A DNA stretch of 46,097 nucleotides from Bryobacterales bacterium (GCA_009697505.1 SHUD01000016.1:1-46097), one strand, 5' to 3'. Counted from the first letter of the stretch, positions 32,998 to 42,382 are shown. The notes: generated from the letters alone by a model not told the origin. Numbers and translations: made by a program.

Positions 32998-35058
32998 CTA
33001 GTCGCCGCAGCGCTCCACTTGCACCAGGCAGCTATATAACGCCGGGCCACCGCCCAAGTCCGTGAGACGATCCGAGGTCAGGGCGTTGGCGTTGGCTCCA
33101 TCCTCCGCCTTCTTATTCCACCGCACCGAGGGAACCCGCACCACTCCGGGCGGCACCACGCCATCCACATCGGCGCGGAGCAGCAGGCTTCCCCGGTCGT
33201 TGAACACGCGCACGCGGTCACCGTCTTGAATACCGCGGGCCACCGCGTCGCCGCCGTGTATGTGGAGCCGGGAAGTGGCTTCATCGACCAGCGCCCGATT
33301 GCCGAAGGTGGAGTTCATGCTGTCGTCATTTTTGGAAGAAACAAGTTCGAGTGGATAGCGCTCACGCAGCGCCGGATCGCCGAAACGCGACTCCACCGGT
33401 GGCGTGTACGCCAGCGTCTGGGCGTCGAATTCACACTTGCCGGACGGAGTGCCGAAGCCTCCTTCCGCAAACGGAAGAAAGGGCGTGCCGGGTGCGGAGA
33501 CGTTGAGGCGGATCGAATGTTCCCGCTCCAGGCGCTCCAGGGTGATCCCTTCGAGAAACTTGTGCCCGGAACGCAGCACGGAGCGGATCATCGTGTCTTC
33601 GGAATCGCGGAAGCACTGGTCGTCGAAGCCCATGCGTAACGCCAGCTCGCGGAACACTTCTACATTGGAGCGAGCTTCGCCAGGGGGATCGAGCGCCGGC
33701 CGCGCCAGTTGCACGTAGTGGTGGCCATAAGCCCGGTAGATGTCGCTGTGCTCCAGAAACGTAGTTGACGGCAGCACAAGGTCCGCGTAGTCGGTAGTAT
33801 CGGTCGGAAACTGCTCGAGCACGACCGTGAAGAGATCTTCGCGGCGGAATCCGCGCAGGACCTTGTTCTGATGCGGAGCGATCGCCGCTGGATTGGAGTT
33901 GTAGACCACAACCGCCTTCACCGGCGGATCATCCAGCTCCGTGAGTACCTTGCCCAGTTCCGACATGTTCACCAGGCGGGCTTCGCTCTTCCCTTGCCGG
34001 GCTAGAGGCGAACGCAATTGCAACTCGGGCATTTCGAGCGCCGCAGTGTTGAACTGAAATGCCTGCGACGTGGTCAACTGCATCCCGCCGCCCACTTCTT
34101 TCCATGAACCTGTCAGCGCGGGGAGCGCGGCGATGGCGCGCACGGCCGCGCCGCCCCGTTCGCTGCGTTGCATTCCGTAGTTGAGACGGATGATCGCGGG
34201 ACGTAGGGACGCGTATTCGCGTGCCAGCTGAACGATGTCCTCAGCCGCGATTCCCGTGAGCGTGGCCACGCGCGCTGGCGGATAGTCACGCGCCAGTTTC
34301 GCCAGCTCGTCGAAGCCGTTCGTGTAGTGGCTGACATAGTCGGCGTCGTGCGAGCCCTCTCCGATGATCACGTGCATCAGGCCGAGGGCCAGGGCCAAGT
34401 CGCTGCCCGGATGGATCGCCAAGTGCTGGTCGGCAAGCGCGGCCGTGCGCGTGCGCAGGGGATCAATGACCACCAGCTTCGCTCCGTTGCGGCGGGCCTC
34501 GACGATGAAAGGCCAGAGATGCACGTTGGTGCCGTGAATGTTCGCTCCCCACGCCAGAATCAATTTCGCGTGGCGGAATTGCTCAGGTTCGGTGGCATAG
34601 CGCAGGCCCAGCGTCGCGGTGAGCGCCGCGCCGCCCGTCGCTGAGCAAATCGTGCGGTCCAGCCGCGAGGCTCCCAGACGATGGAAGAAGCGGCGATCCA
34701 TGCCGCAGTTATTGAGCAATCCCATGGTGCCCGCGTAACTGTAGGGCAGAATCGATTGCGAACCGTGGTCCCGCGCAATGGCGCTCAGACGCTCCGCGAT
34801 GGTTCCCAGAGCTTCACTCCAGGAGATGCGCTCGAAGCGGCCTTCGCCTTTTGCGCCGGTACGTTTTTGTGGATACAGGAGCCGGTCCGGGGAGTACTCA
34901 CGCTCCAGATATTGCGCGACTTTGCCGCACAGGAAACCGCGCGTTACCGGATGTTCCGGATCGCCGCGCAAGCGCGTCGCCTGGCCATCTTCCACATGCA
35001 CCAGGAGCGAACAGGCATCCGGGCAATCCAGCGCGCAAACGGAGCGGCGAATCTCCAT
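32998..35058 (-). CDS. Cytoplasmic molybdopterin oxidoreductase (Mo-bisPGD, [4Fe-4S])
   Basis: This 686-residue enzyme of the DMSO-reductase superfamily binds a [4Fe-4S] cluster through Cys8, Cys12, Cys16 and Cys44 (CALDCPDAC...GFLC) and two molybdopterin guanine dinucleotides. Cys138 (TICSATGG) is a possible molybdenum ligand. Other motifs are AWGANIHGTNVH, VVYNSNPA, DYADLVLPSTTFLEHSD and the C-terminal GIQDGDRVRVFNDRGS. No Tat signal is present, so it is cytoplasmic. No electron-transfer subunit or chaperone gene lies beside it. Substrate unknown. Confidence 0.9.
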   Translation of the reverse strand: MEIRRSVCALDCPDACSLLVHVEDGQATRLRGDPEHPVTRGFLCGKVAQYLEREYSPDRLLYPQKRTGAKGEGRFERISWSEALGTIAERLSAIARDHGSQSILPYSYAGTMGLLNNCGMDRRFFHRLGASRLDRTICSATGGAALTATLGLRYATEPEQFRHAKLILAWGANIHGTNVHLWPFIVEARRNGAKLVVIDPLRTRTAALADQHLAIHPGSDLALALGLMHVIIGEGSHDADYVSHYTNGFDELAKLARDYPPARVATLTGIAAEDIVQLAREYASLRPAIIRLNYGMQRSERGGAAVRAIAALPALTGSWKEVGGGMQLTTSQAFQFNTAALEMPELQLRSPLARQGKSEARLVNMSELGKVLTELDDPPVKAVVVYNSNPAAIAPHQNKVLRGFRREDLFTVVLEQFPTDTTDYADLVLPSTTFLEHSDIYRAYGHHYVQLARPALDPPGEARSNVEVFRELALRMGFDDQCFRDSEDTMIRSVLRSGHKFLEGITLERLEREHSIRLNVSAPGTPFLPFAEGGFGTPSGKCEFDAQTLAYTPPVESRFGDPALRERYPLELVSSKNDDSMNSTFGNRALVDEATSRLHIHGGDAVARGIQDGDRVRVFNDRGSLLLRADVDGVVPPGVVRVPSVRWNKKAEDGANANALTSDRLTDLGGGPALYSCLVQVERCGD

Positions 35059-35108
35059 ATGGGCAGCATAGCAAGGCCACCCTGGGCGCGGACCAGCGTT
35101 CTCGTGCG

Positions 35109-35489
35109 ATGCTAACGCATATGAAGACCGCCGTCCTGGTTCTGCAAAATGCTATCCGCCTGCTGGGCGTGATTTTGATTGCGCTCGGAATCATGTTTTG
35201 GACCGGCCACTCGTTGGACCTCGTGGGGGTTCACAGGCGCGTGGGTGAGGTGTTGGTCACGTTGCTCTGGATTTTGGCGGGCATCGGCATGCGGGCCGGC
35301 GTGAGGCCTGGGTTCGCGCTGGGTACCATCGTGTACGGCTTTTTCGTCGTGCTGTTCGCCATGCGCATGGGTGGCTTCCTCGCCGGTGGAGCACACGTGG
35401 TCATCCAGATCCTGCACCTGCTTTTCGGACTCGGCGCGATGGGCCTCGCGGAAAGCCTGGCCGCGAAGGTGAAGCGGGCCAAGGGATAG
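35109..35489 (+). CDS. Small four-helix membrane protein of unknown function
   Basis: This 126-residue protein is almost all hydrophobic, with about four membrane helices (LLGVILIALGIMFW; VTLLWILAGIGM; IVYGFFVVLFAM; VIQILHLLFGLGAM) and a short basic C-terminus. Start is ATG 35109 or ATG 35121; the second has no better site. It begins 50 bp from the divergent molybdopterin gene and ends one base before the ABC ATPase (tail to tail). No family recognised. Confidence 0.7.
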   Translation: MLTHMKTAVLVLQNAIRLLGVILIALGIMFWTGHSLDLVGVHRRVGEVLVTLLWILAGIGMRAGVRPGFALGTIVYGFFVVLFAMRMGGFLAGGAHVVIQILHLLFGLGAMGLAESLAAKVKRAKG

Positions 35490-36275
35490 TCAGTCCGCGA
35501 GATTCATTTGATAGAAGCCGTGGGCGTGATCCACGGCGACGGGAGTCGCAAAGAGTTCCTGCATCTTCGAGCCCGTCAAAATATCTTCTTTCTTGCCGTC
35601 CAGGAAAATCCGGCCACTCTTCAGGGCGATGACGCGCTCGATCTCCGGAATGATGTCGGGAAGGTGATGGGTCACCACGATTACCGTGACTCCGATGCGC
35701 GCCAGCTTGCGCATCGCATCGCGCACTTCCCGCTGCGCGCGAATGTCCAGGCTGTTGGTCGGCTCATCGAGAACCAGAGCCTTGGGATCGTGAGCCAGCG
35801 CCCGGGCGAAGACCACGCGCCGCGCTTCTCCGCTGGAAAGTTCCGTCATCAGGCGGTCGGCCAAGTGCAAGACCTCGAAGAACTCAAGCACCTCTCGCGC
35901 TTTTGCTTCCATTTCCGGCGTCACATGATGATTAGGCCAGATGCCAATGGAGCCAAAGAACGCGCTCAGCACGGTTTCCATGGCCGAGTAGGGCTTGGTG
36001 CAAGTCGCGATCAGGTCATTGGTTACGATGCCCAGCGTGGCCCGCAATTCGAACAGCGTCCACACCTCATCGCCCCAGATTCGTACCCGGCTTTGATAGG
36101 GAAAGCGGGGATAGCATTCGCGAGTCACGGTCTTCAGCAGCGTGGATTTGCCGCCGCCGTTGGGTCCCAGGATGGCTACATGCTCGCCGGCATTGATCGA
36201 AAAGCTAACGTTCCGCAAGGCCATGGTGCCTTCGCGCTCCACGGAAACGTTGTCAAATTCCAAAAGCTTACGCAC
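35490..36275 (-). CDS. ABC transporter ATP-binding protein (YlmA/ModF-like), no membrane partner nearby
   Basis: This 261-residue ATPase has Walker A GPNGGGKST, signature LSSGEARRVVFARAL, Walker [13 protein letters not shown] and the H-loop VVTHHL. It resembles the YlmA/ModF-like group (GIVTNDLIATCTKPYSAMETVLSAFFGSIGIW). No permease or binding protein lies beside it, so the transporter partner, if any, is elsewhere. The start is a GTG at 36275 with AGGA upstream. A perfect 7-base inverted repeat spans the start region. Confidence 0.87.
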   Translation of the reverse strand: MRKLLEFDNVSVEREGTMALRNVSFSINAGEHVAILGPNGGGKSTLLKTVTRECYPRFPYQSRVRIWGDEVWTLFELRATLGIVTNDLIATCTKPYSAMETVLSAFFGSIGIWPNHHVTPEMEAKAREVLEFFEVLHLADRLMTELSSGEARRVVFARALAHDPKALVLDEPTNSLDIRAQREVRDAMRKLARIGVTVIVVTHHLPDIIPEIERVIALKSGRIFLDGKKEDILTGSKMQELFATPVAVDHAHGFYQMNLAD

Positions 36276-36300
36276 CTACCGATCCTAACATTGCGGTAGG
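36275..36300. other. Inverted repeat at the ABC ATPase start
   Basis: CCTACCG (36275-36281) and CGGTAGG (36294-36300) are perfectly complementary, separated by 12 bases that hold the AGGA ribosome site. No T-run follows. A hairpin here could hide the ribosome site, or the repeat could be an operator. Confidence 0.3.
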
Positions 36301-36320
36301 GCTTCGCCGCCGGTTTTGAA

Positions 36321-37934
36321 CTAGTTCAGCGTGAAGTTAACGTCGATCTGGGAGACCACTTCCACGGGCTGGCCGTTACGCAGCATCGGGCGGTAGACCC
36401 ACTGGCGAACGGCGTCAGACGCGGCTTGGCGAAGTTGCGGAGGTCCGCTGAGCACCTGCAGATTCTGGATCTGCCCGCTCGCGCTGATCACGGCGTTAAA
36501 GCGTACCGTGCCCTGGATGCGGGCGGCTTTGGCAACCGTGGGGTAAATCGGCGTCACGCGTTTGATCAGATTGGCGGCCTGGATATTGTCGGCAACTTGG
36601 ACCTGCTGTGCGGCGGGCGCCGGTGGCGGCGGTGCGACGCCGCGTGGTACCTGCGCTCCCAAGGCCGGGATGGGAAGGGCCGGGCTGGAATTGCCTGCCA
36701 ATGACGGAGGCGCGTCGATAGCACCCATCACCGTGGGCCGCTGATTTGATGGCGGCGTGAACGAACGCGCTGCCGGACGTGCTGCCTGCGGAGCTTCTTC
36801 GGCCGGCGCCGGAGCGGACGCTTGTGCAGGGGTTTGAACCGTGGCCGGCGCGGCATTCTGTTGCGGCGCGCTGCTTGCCGCCTTCAACGTGGATTGTGGA
36901 ACCAGAGTCAGAATAGATTCTTCCGCGACTGCGCCTGACGGGTCCACCACTTCGAGCCGGAACTCCACGCGCTCCGATTGCGCCTGGTAGGACATGTGGC
37001 CAAACTTCAGTTGCTCCAGCGACACCGTGACGGTGCGGGGTTTCTGGTTAGCCTCGGTGATGACCAGCCGGCCTTCACGGGCATGGTCGATCAGCGTGCT
37101 CCGCGGATTCCAGCGCAGGTTAATGGACCCGTTACCTTCCGGTGCGGCCTGCAACTGCAAAGGGAAATTATTGACGGTTGCCGCGGGCGCTGGAGCCGCT
37201 GCGGCCGCAACGGGGACCGCCTTAGCTGAGCCATGGCTCCGTGTGAGCAGGCCGGCGCTCACGCCGCCGATGGCGATGACGACTCCCGCGATCAATACCG
37301 TCTTCTTACCTCCGGGGATTTTATCCAGCACGCTTGCCAAACCCGAAGATTGTGCGGGACGCTGCGCGGCCCACGTGGGGATCTGTGCGGGCTGGCCGGC
37401 ACTGGCCGGGAATACTGTACTCTTGGAGCGCGCAGCCGGAGTAGACACTGTAGTAGCCGCCGGCACGGGGGCGGCTTTCGTGGGGGCGGCCGGTGGTGAA
37501 ATCTGAAGCGCGGCAACCGGTTCCGCTTTCGCTACGGTTAGCGATACTGGCGACGCCTTTTCTGTTACGACGGCAGCAGGTTTGACCGGAGCTTCGGCCT
37601 TGACCGCTTCCGCGCGGCTTTCTTTAATCGCGGTGAAGAGAGCCAGGGTACTGTCTACCGTTTCGCTGCGCCTGGGAAACACCGGGGGAGCGGCTACGGG
37701 GACTTCGGCGACTGGCTTTTCCTGCACTAGGGATAAAGGTGCGAGCGTCGCGGGAACTTCCGCCGGCTGGACCGGAGGTACCGGTTTCGGCGCACTTGTG
37801 CCTGAACCCAGCAGCGCCGCGAGGTTCTCTTCGCTGAGAGCGATGCAGACGCCTCCGTTCTCGCTATTAGGAGCAGGGATCCAGTTGGCGTCTCCTTGAG
37901 GCGGCTTTTGGCGCGGAGTCTCAGTGTCGGCCAT
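36321..37934 (-). CDS. TonB-like energy-transducing protein with long cytoplasmic N-terminus
   Basis: This 537-residue protein has a low-complexity Pro/Ala/Val-rich cytoplasmic region (1-208), one membrane helix (211-230), a beta-rich periplasmic middle (about 255-345), a second Pro/Ala linker and a C-terminal TonB domain (about 455-537; VTPIYPTVAKAARIQGTVRFNAVIS...QWVYRPML). Ordinary TonB has the membrane helix near the N-terminus, so the 200-residue cytoplasmic head is unusual. It should link an inner-membrane motor to outer-membrane receptors. No exbB/exbD lies in the window. GGGAG precedes the ATG. Confidence 0.87.
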   Translation of the reverse strand: MADTETPRQKPPQGDANWIPAPNSENGGVCIALSEENLAALLGSGTSAPKPVPPVQPAEVPATLAPLSLVQEKPVAEVPVAAPPVFPRRSETVDSTLALFTAIKESRAEAVKAEAPVKPAAVVTEKASPVSLTVAKAEPVAALQISPPAAPTKAAPVPAATTVSTPAARSKSTVFPASAGQPAQIPTWAAQRPAQSSGLASVLDKIPGGKKTVLIAGVVIAIGGVSAGLLTRSHGSAKAVPVAAAAAPAPAATVNNFPLQLQAAPEGNGSINLRWNPRSTLIDHAREGRLVITEANQKPRTVTVSLEQLKFGHMSYQAQSERVEFRLEVVDPSGAVAEESILTLVPQSTLKAASSAPQQNAAPATVQTPAQASAPAPAEEAPQAARPAARSFTPPSNQRPTVMGAIDAPPSLAGNSSPALPIPALGAQVPRGVAPPPPAPAAQQVQVADNIQAANLIKRVTPIYPTVAKAARIQGTVRFNAVISASGQIQNLQVLSGPPQLRQAASDAVRQWVYRPMLRNGQPVEVVSQIDVNFTLN

Positions 37935-37996
37935 GTGGTTATCTCCCGTTGCAAGTTCCGCGGGCGCAAGTGACCCTCCGTATTACCTTGCTTAAG

Positions 37997-38025
37997 TTGA
38001 ATCGGCTGTGTAAGGTCAATACTTT
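37997..38025 (+). promoter_or_regulatory. Sigma-70-like promoter for the MFS gene
   Basis: TTGAAT (37997-38002) and TACTTT (38020-38025) are separated by 17 bp, the ideal spacing. Transcription would start about 24 bases before the GTG at 38056. Confidence 0.5.
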
Positions 38026-38055
38026 AACCCGCTTTCCGTTGGACAATAAGGAACA

Positions 38056-39345
38056 GTGGACCTTTCGTTCCCGGCTTTTCGCTCCCGTAACTACCGCCTA
38101 TACTTTTGGGGCCAAAGCATTTCCTTGATCGGTACATGGATGACCCGCCTGGCGGCCAGCTGGCTGGTCTACCGGCTGACCGATTCTGCATTCTTGCTGG
38201 GACTGGCGGCTTTTCTGGGCCAGATTCCGGCGCTGTTTCTCTCGCCTCTGGCTGGGGTCTGGGTGGATCGCTGGGACCGTCACCGCGCCATGGTGGTTTC
38301 CCAGGTCCTAGCCATGATCCAGTCTCTGGCGCTGGCCGCACTCACGCTCTCGCACACGGTCAATATCCCGTGGATCCTGTTCCTGACCTTTGTGCAAGGG
38401 TTGATCAACACCTTTGAGACTCCCGCGCGGCAATCCTTCGTCATTCAGATGGTGGAGGACCGCGCCGATTTAGGCAACGCCATCGCGCTGAACTCATCGG
38501 TGGTGAACGCGGGCCGGCTGGTGGGTCCGGCGATCGCGGGGATGGTGATCGCGGCCGTGGGTGAAGGGTACTGCTTCCTGATCGACGGCCTCAGCTATAT
38601 CGCGGTGGTCGGATCGTTGATGGCCATGAAGGATCTGCGGCCCGGTGTGAGGAACCCGCCTCGGCACGTCGGCCACGAGCTTTCCGAAGGCTGGCGCTAT
38701 ATCGTTTCATCACACGCTATTCGTTGGATTCTACTGATGCTGGCGCTGGTGAGCCTGATCGGCATGCCGTTTACCGTGTTGCTTCCCATCATGGCAGATA
38801 AGGTCTTGGGCGGAGGCGCTCACACGCTGGGATTTCTCACTGCGGCGACGGGATTGGGCGCCCTCGCGGCGGCTCTCCTATTGGCCGTGCGCAAGACGGT
38901 TGTGGGCTTGGGCAGATCGCTGGGTTTCTCCGCGCTTCTGTTGGGAACGTCTCTCATCCTATTCGGGCTTTCGCGCATCTTCTGGGTGTCGATGGGTTTG
39001 ATGTTTTGTGCGGGCTACGGCATGATGCAGCAGATTGTGGGCAGCAACACGATTCTGCAAACCATCGTCGCCGACGACAAGCGCGGCCGGGTCATGTCCT
39101 TCTATTCGCTCTCCGTGTTTGGCTTCGTGCCGATCGGCAGCCTGATCGCGGGCGGCATGGCGGCACGGATGGGCGCTCCCACCACATTGATGTTCGGCGG
39201 CGCGCTATGTGTGCTGGCATCGGTCTGGTATTTCGGACGCCTCCCTTCCATCCGGCGGGTTCTTCGCCCGGTGTACATTGAGCAGGGCATCATCCAGGAC
39301 ACGGCGCAAGATCCCGCGGCTTTGCTTGACGCCAAGAGCCGCTAA
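38056..39345 (+). CDS. MFS exporter, EntS/MFS_3-like
   Basis: This 429-residue polytopic membrane protein opens with FPAFRSRNYRLYFWGQSISLIGTW, the signature opening of the MFS_3/EntS group of multidrug and siderophore exporters, and has PLAGVWVDRWDRHR and ETPARQSFVIQMV typical of this clade. About twelve helices are visible. The GTG at 38056 follows an AAGGAA ribosome site closely. Substrate unknown. A TTGAAT-17-TACTTT promoter lies upstream. Confidence 0.88.
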   Translation: MDLSFPAFRSRNYRLYFWGQSISLIGTWMTRLAASWLVYRLTDSAFLLGLAAFLGQIPALFLSPLAGVWVDRWDRHRAMVVSQVLAMIQSLALAALTLSHTVNIPWILFLTFVQGLINTFETPARQSFVIQMVEDRADLGNAIALNSSVVNAGRLVGPAIAGMVIAAVGEGYCFLIDGLSYIAVVGSLMAMKDLRPGVRNPPRHVGHELSEGWRYIVSSHAIRWILLMLALVSLIGMPFTVLLPIMADKVLGGGAHTLGFLTAATGLGALAAALLLAVRKTVVGLGRSLGFSALLLGTSLILFGLSRIFWVSMGLMFCAGYGMMQQIVGSNTILQTIVADDKRGRVMSFYSLSVFGFVPIGSLIAGGMAARMGAPTTLMFGGALCVLASVWYFGRLPSIRRVLRPVYIEQGIIQDTAQDPAALLDAKSR

Positions 39346-39378
39346 GGCGCTGCCGCTTATGTTAATGTAGCTGGCGGT

Positions 39379-40146
39379 ATGCCCCGAGTCTTTCTTTCTC
39401 TGATCGCGATTACTGCCACGGCCGCGCTGGCGCAGACTCCCGCTGCCCGCCCCAACCTGAGCGGCATCTGGCAGGCCATGAACACGGCGAATTGGGATCT
39501 GCAAACCCATGGAGCCCAGGCGGGAAGCGTCGCCGCGCTCGGGGCCGTCGGCACCATTCCGCCGGGAATGGGTGTGGTGGAAGGCGACTCGATCCCCTAT
39601 CTTCCGGCCGCCGCCGCGAAGCAAAAAGAAAACAACAGCAAGCGGTGGACCGACGATCCGGAATTGAAGTGCTATCTCCCCGGCGTGCCGCGCGCCACCT
39701 ACATGCCCCATCCGTTCCAGATTCTCCACAACGGCAACAACATCATGTTCCTGTATCAGTACGCCGGAGCGGTACGCAACATCAACATGGGCAAGCCCAC
39801 GGAAGCGCCCACCGATAGCTGGATGGGCTGGTCCAACGGGCGTTGGGAAGGGAGCACGCTGGTGGTGGACGTGACAGGGTTCCACGACCAGACCTGGTTT
39901 GACCGCGCGGGTAACTTTCACAGCGACGCCCTGCATGTGGTCGAACGCTATACGCCGGTGGACCGCAACATCCTGAACTACGAGGCCACCATCGAAGACC
40001 CCAAAGTTTTCGCCCGGCCCTGGAAAATCAGCATGCCGCTCTACCGCCATGTCGAGAAGAACGCGCAGCTCATGGAATTCAAGTGCGCCGAATACGTCGA
40101 AGAGCTGCTCTACGGCCACCTGCGGCGTCAACCCAACAAGAAGTAG
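39379..40146 (+). CDS. Secreted protein of the 'NLSGIW' family, function unknown
   Basis: This 255-residue protein has a signal peptide (ending ALAQ) and then PNLSGIWQAM, a hallmark of a large uncharacterised family abundant in Acidobacteria. Conserved features are DPELKCYLPGVPRATY, WMGWSNGRWEGSTLVVDVTGFHDQTWFD and HSDALHVVERYTPV. The tryptophan-rich core suggests a beta-sheet (lipocalin-like) fold. No enzymatic motif known to me. It starts 33 bp after the MFS gene. Confidence 0.8.
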   Translation: MPRVFLSLIAITATAALAQTPAARPNLSGIWQAMNTANWDLQTHGAQAGSVAALGAVGTIPPGMGVVEGDSIPYLPAAAAKQKENNSKRWTDDPELKCYLPGVPRATYMPHPFQILHNGNNIMFLYQYAGAVRNINMGKPTEAPTDSWMGWSNGRWEGSTLVVDVTGFHDQTWFDRAGNFHSDALHVVERYTPVDRNILNYEATIEDPKVFARPWKISMPLYRHVEKNAQLMEFKCAEYVEELLYGHLRRQPNKK

Positions 40147-40250
40147 CCCGTTTTGGGGCGCGCCCGCCGTGCGCAAAAGGTATATACTGAATTCCGCCCG
40201 CACCTGAGCAGGAAACTCCGGGCAATCTCTTTGAGGGAGGAAGACAAGCA

Positions 40251-40736
40251 ATGGAACAGGTAATGGCGAAGTTACTGGAAGACTTCGAAAAAGGAAAGAT
40301 TGACCGGCGGCAGCTGTTGAAGAATCTGGCGATGACGGCTACCGCCGCAACGGTTGTAGGCAGCACCGCGCAACCCGCCGCGGCGGCCCCCAGCGCGTTC
40401 ACCGCGACCGCGTTCAATCACGTGTCGTATTCGGTTCCCGATTACAAAAAAGCCCGTGATTTCTACGTGGACCTGTTTGGCATGAAGGTCAGCAGAGACG
40501 ATGGCAAGCAGTGCCGCCTGACCTTCGGCAACAACATCCTGATTGTTCGCGAACGGCCGCCATTCCCGCTCTACGATCACATCGCCTACACCCTGGCCGA
40601 TTGGGACAAGGTGAAGAACAACGTGATTCCGGAATTGAAGAAGCGCGGCATCAAGGTCGAGGGCAAGCCCGAGGCCAGCTTCCATCTGAACGATCCGTTT
40701 GGTTACCGCGTTCAGTTCGGCGGCAACGAACAGTAA
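40251..40736 (+). CDS. Tat-exported VOC (glyoxalase-fold) protein
   Basis: This 161-residue protein has a Tat signal with a long N-extension (DRRQLLKNLAMTATAATVVG, RR at 19-20) and a single VOC module (about 54-158; FNHVSYSVPDYKKARDFYVDLFGMKV). Of the usual metal ligands, His57 and His110 are present; the last ligand position, normally Glu near the C-terminus, appears to be Gln155 (YRVQFG). It could still bind metal in a dimer or act as a binding protein. A strong GGGAGGAAG ribosome site precedes the ATG. TATACT at 40183 is a possible -10 box. Confidence 0.85.
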   Translation: MEQVMAKLLEDFEKGKIDRRQLLKNLAMTATAATVVGSTAQPAAAAPSAFTATAFNHVSYSVPDYKKARDFYVDLFGMKVSRDDGKQCRLTFGNNILIVRERPPFPLYDHIAYTLADWDKVKNNVIPELKKRGIKVEGKPEASFHLNDPFGYRVQFGGNEQ

Positions 40737-40775
40737 GTTCCGGCGGCGGGGGCGAGGCGACTCACTTCCGCCGCG

Positions 40776-42371
40776 CTACGCGTCCTTGAGAATCTCGCGC
40801 GCCGCGTTGTGACCCGGCGCGCCCATCACCCCTCCGCCCGGATGCGCACCGGAGCCGCACAGGTATAATCCCGCGATGGGCGTGCGATACTTCGCCCAGC
40901 CGGCCAGCGGCCGCAGCACGAACATCTGGTCCAGTGACATTTCGCCGTGGAAGATATTGCCGCCGGTGATCCCGAAGCGGTGTTCCAAGTCCAGCGGCGT
41001 CAGGGTCTGCCGTTCCTCGACAATCGTCCGGATATTTGGGCAGTACTGTTCGATCACTTCGATCACGCGATCCGCGTAGGGCTCGCGCTCGGCGTCCCAA
41101 TCGGTTCCTTTAAGTGTGTACGGCGCATACTGCAAGAAAATCCCCATGATGTGACGGCCCGCCGGTGCGAGCGCCGCGTCGTACATGGTCGGAATGGTCA
41201 TCTCGATGAGCGGAGATCGCGACGGCCGCCCGTACTTGGCGTCGTCCCAGGCCCTCTCCACATATTCGATGGACGGGCAAAGATGCATGGTGGCTTTGTG
41301 CTGCGGTCCGGGAGCGCCGGGAAACGCCGTGAACTCCGGCAGCCCACTCAGCGCCAGATTCATCTTCAGCGACGTGCCCTCGGAGCGAAAGCGGCGGATG
41401 CCGGCGACGAAATCGGCGGGCAGCTCGCGCTCCTCTAACAAACGCAAAAACGTCTGTTTGGGATCGAGATTGCTGGCGACGATGTTCGCTCGAATCTCAT
41501 CACCGCTTTCCAGCACGACGCCATCGGCCCGCCCGTTCTTTACCAGGATCTTGGCCACGCGCGCCTTCGTGCGGATCTCCGCGCCCTGCGCGCGCGCCGA
41601 GTCCGCGATCGCGTTTGAAACCGCGCCCATGCCTCCGCGCACGAAGCCCCACAGGCCACGGTGTCCGTTCACGCCGCCCATGCAGTGGTGCAAAAGGATG
41701 TACGCGGTTCCCGGAGAGCGCGGGCCTCCGTTGGCTCCGATCACGCCATCGGTTGCCAGCGTGACTTTGATCTCTTCGGACTCGAACCACTCGTCCAGAA
41801 AAGTCGCCGCGCTCTGCGTGAATACTTTGACCAGTCCGACGAGTTCGGCGCGCGACAGGCCGCGCATTCGCCCCAGTAGCTTCAAGTACTCAATGAAGTC
41901 CCCGATGCCGTTCGGTGGAAACTCCGGTGGTGTTGTCAGCAACAACGACTCGACCACCACTGCCAGGCGCTCCAGATGCGCTTCGTAACGCGGATACACT
42001 TCGGCGTCGCGCTGGGAAAAGTTGGCGATCTCGGCCAGCGTTTTCGCGCGGTCCTGCCACATGAACAAGTGGCGGCCATCCGGAAACGGCGAAAAGAAGG
42101 CCGGATCTTTGGCGTCCACCGTGTAGCCGTAGCGCTCCAGTTCCAACTCGCGCACGACCTTTTCCTGCATGAGGCTCGATAGATACGACGCTGTCGATAC
42201 ACGATAACCCGGCCAGATCTCTTCGGTGACCGCGCAGCCTCCGACCAATTCGCGGGCTTCGAGCACCAGCACGCGGCGACCGGCCTTAGACAAATAGGCG
42301 GCAGTCACTAAGCCGTTGTGACCGCCGCCTATGATGATCGCGTCGTAAGTATTTCGGGAATCCGTAGCCAC
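40776..42371 (-). CDS. CrtI/PYROXD2-like FAD-dependent oxidoreductase
   Basis: This 531-residue flavoprotein has the N-terminal dinucleotide-binding IIIGGGHNGLVTAAYLSKAGRRVLVLEA and GGCAVTEE, and a C-terminal FAD-binding region (GLYLCGSGAHPGGGVMGAPGHNAA). This layout is shared by phytoene desaturases and the PYROXD2 group; the latter fits better because no carotenoid genes are nearby. Substrate unknown. It ends 12 bp before the PQQ dehydrogenase's stop side and is on the same strand, so the two may be co-transcribed. Confidence 0.88.
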   Translation of the reverse strand: MATDSRNTYDAIIIGGGHNGLVTAAYLSKAGRRVLVLEARELVGGCAVTEEIWPGYRVSTASYLSSLMQEKVVRELELERYGYTVDAKDPAFFSPFPDGRHLFMWQDRAKTLAEIANFSQRDAEVYPRYEAHLERLAVVVESLLLTTPPEFPPNGIGDFIEYLKLLGRMRGLSRAELVGLVKVFTQSAATFLDEWFESEEIKVTLATDGVIGANGGPRSPGTAYILLHHCMGGVNGHRGLWGFVRGGMGAVSNAIADSARAQGAEIRTKARVAKILVKNGRADGVVLESGDEIRANIVASNLDPKQTFLRLLEERELPADFVAGIRRFRSEGTSLKMNLALSGLPEFTAFPGAPGPQHKATMHLCPSIEYVERAWDDAKYGRPSRSPLIEMTIPTMYDAALAPAGRHIMGIFLQYAPYTLKGTDWDAEREPYADRVIEVIEQYCPNIRTIVEERQTLTPLDLEHRFGITGGNIFHGEMSLDQMFVLRPLAGWAKYRTPIAGLYLCGSGAHPGGGVMGAPGHNAAREILKDA

Positions 42372-42382
42372 GGACTCCGATT

